Source: an uncultured Lachnospiraceae bacterium (GTDB lineage: Bacteria > Bacillota_A > Clostridia > Lachnospirales > Lachnospiraceae). From it: a stretch of DNA of 15,271 nucleotides. Location: contig CACXGS010000319.1 in the NCBI GenBank assembly GCA_902767195.1, positions 1 through 15,271 on the forward strand, read 5' to 3'. Shown here in pieces: positions 14,583 to 15,271 of this stretch. Position numbers and translations under genes: made by a program. The notes under the pieces were generated by a model that saw only the letters and a list, made by a program, of their open reading frames with translations, ran no database searches and was not told the DNA's origin. Position 1 is the stretch's first letter. Every line of letters starts with the position of its first letter.

Positions 14583-14646
14583 TATACAAAGAAGAATAAC
14601 ACTTTCATATTTCAGATAATCACTGATGATTAAAGGAGGAAATACA

Positions 14647-14988
14647 ATGAATCAGAAAAGTAATAAAAAGACAGTCATCATTTTATTGGTAATCGTAGCA
14701 CTTATCGCAATCGTTCCCCTGTTCGCTCTGAAAGACGCTGACTTTGGCGGATCAGACGACAAAGGCGGAGAAATCATCTCCGAGATCAGAGGAGAAGAAT
14801 ACGAGCCCTGGTTTACACCGGTTCTTGAATCCGCTCTTGGCGGGGAGCTTCCCGGAGAAGTAGAAAGCCTTCTCTTCTGTCTGCAGACCGGTATCGGCGT
14901 TGGTATTATCGCCTTTGTAATGGGTCGTTATGTAGAACGGAAAAAATGGACGGATAAGCTTCAGCTGAATGGTGAAACAACCGAATAA
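14647..14988 (+). CDS. cbiN: Cobalt ECF transporter accessory component CbiN
   Basis: Small membrane partner of CbiM, 113 aa, with two transmembrane helices (about 9-28 and 76-94) joined by an extracellular loop. Family hallmarks are plain: DADFGGSDDKG (30-40), YEPWFTPVLE (52-61) and EVESLLFCLQTGIGVGIIAF (71-90). CbiN occurs in the cobalt systems, whereas nickel systems often use NikN, so its presence favours Co(II). I chose ATG 14647 because AAAGGAGGAAAT precedes it; the in-frame ATG at 14626 is 21 bp upstream and would place that ribosome site inside its own first codons. It is the last gene of the plus-strand half, followed by a strong terminator. In many genomes cbiQ and cbiO follow cbiN directly, which is not so here. 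Confidence 0.93.
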   Translation: MNQKSNKKTVIILLVIVALIAIVPLFALKDADFGGSDDKGGEIISEIRGEEYEPWFTPVLESALGGELPGEVESLLFCLQTGIGVGIIAFVMGRYVERKKWTDKLQLNGETTE

Positions 14989-15005
14989 ACCAAGTGAAAA
15001 ATACT

Positions 15006-15040
15006 AGCGGCCATCCGGCAGAATGGATGGCCGCTTTTTT
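15006..15040. terminator. Rho-independent terminator after cbiN, probably bidirectional
   Basis: AGCGGCCATCC (15006-15016) pairs with GGATGGCCGCT (15025-15035) and runs into a T tract on plus. On minus the hairpin is followed by AGTATTTTTC, so it may also end the minus-strand gene at 15076. Confidence 0.88.
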
Positions 15041-15075
15041 CGTCATAAGAAATTTCATTTTTTATTATAAAATAA

Positions 15076-15271
15076 TTATCGTTTATCTTTATCAATGAAT
15101 TCCAGAGTGATTACAGATAAGGCCGAAAACAGAATGATAAAGGTCGCAAGGTGACCCCAATTTACCATAATATTGGGCTTGCTGTACTCATATTTGGGAT
15201 CATAACTTGCCTCTGCCACTCGCTCATCAATCATGAGTTTGACCTCTTTTTCTCCTTTCAGATCAATAAGA
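15076..15271 (-). CDS. C-terminal part of an unrecognised membrane protein (5' end outside window)
   Basis: An open frame enters from the right edge on the minus strand and gives 64 residues before TAA. I do not recognise the family. The visible part has a charged region (LKGEKEVKLMIDERVAEA), a Tyr/Pro-rich stretch (YDPKYEYSKPN), then one transmembrane helix (HLATFIILFSALSVITLEFI) and the basic end DKDKR. This reads like the membrane-anchor tail of an exported protein, with a short cytoplasmic end. It is convergent with cbiN and shares the hairpin at 15006-15040. Too short to appear as a complete frame here; coding is inferred from the uninterrupted frame and the sensible membrane-tail composition. 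Confidence 0.62.
   Translation of the reverse strand, partial: LIDLKGEKEVKLMIDERVAEASYDPKYEYSKPNIMVNWGHLATFIILFSALSVITLEFIDKDKR

Overview
The window looks like a chromosomal segment of a low-to-mid GC Gram-positive anaerobe, most likely a clostridial Firmicute of the Lachnospiraceae type. The basis is near-universal strong AGGAGG ribosome binding sites, short hairpin-plus-U terminators, an Opp set of the Firmicute type, a membrane Ser/Thr kinase beside a divergent small HTH protein, and an ECF-type CbiMNQO cobalt transporter. This taxonomy is inference from gene content; I saw no rRNA, tRNA, CRISPR array or intact insertion sequence.

Layout. (1) 1-2840, plus strand: the 3' end of an oligopeptide ABC permease (OppC) followed by its two ATPases (OppD, OppF), closed by a strong terminator at 2890-2927. 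(2) 3018-4025, plus: an AEC-family carrier. (3) 4087-4692, minus: a zinc-ribbon/OB-fold membrane protein. (4) 4838-7347, minus: a kinase, a lipoprotein and a TlpA-like thioredoxin fused to membrane helices, probably one operon, with a small HTH gene (7394-7831, plus) reading away from it. The two promoters facing each other there overlap, and the HTH mRNA may be leaderless. (5) 7930-10592, minus: a metal-efflux operon made of a small PacL-like membrane protein, a P1B-type ATPase with an unusual Phe-Ser-Cys membrane motif, and a CsoR-family repressor. A CsoR-type palindrome lies over its -10 box. (6) 10689-14988: a cobalt/nickel ECF uptake system split into two divergent halves, cbiQ-cbiO on minus and cbiM-cbiN on plus. 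Between them is a serine-recombinase-like gene (12722-13414, minus). (7) 15076-15271, minus: the 3' end of an unrecognised membrane protein.

The most interesting part is 10.3-15.0 kb, a metal homeostasis block with uptake (CbiMNQO) and efflux (ATPase plus CsoR) side by side. The recombinase-like protein between the cbi halves has lost both the catalytic arginine and the nucleophilic serine of serine recombinases, and carries a Cys-X3-Cys at that spot. The promoters of cbiQO and cbiMN share the same architecture: an AAGTCTCAAA box, two AGTATYAA sites exactly 24 bp apart, and a TATAAT starting 15 bp after the start of the second site. My working hypothesis is that the dead recombinase is a transcription factor, possibly metal-responsive, that co-regulates the two halves. 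The sequence supports the dead active site and the matched promoters; the regulatory link is inference.
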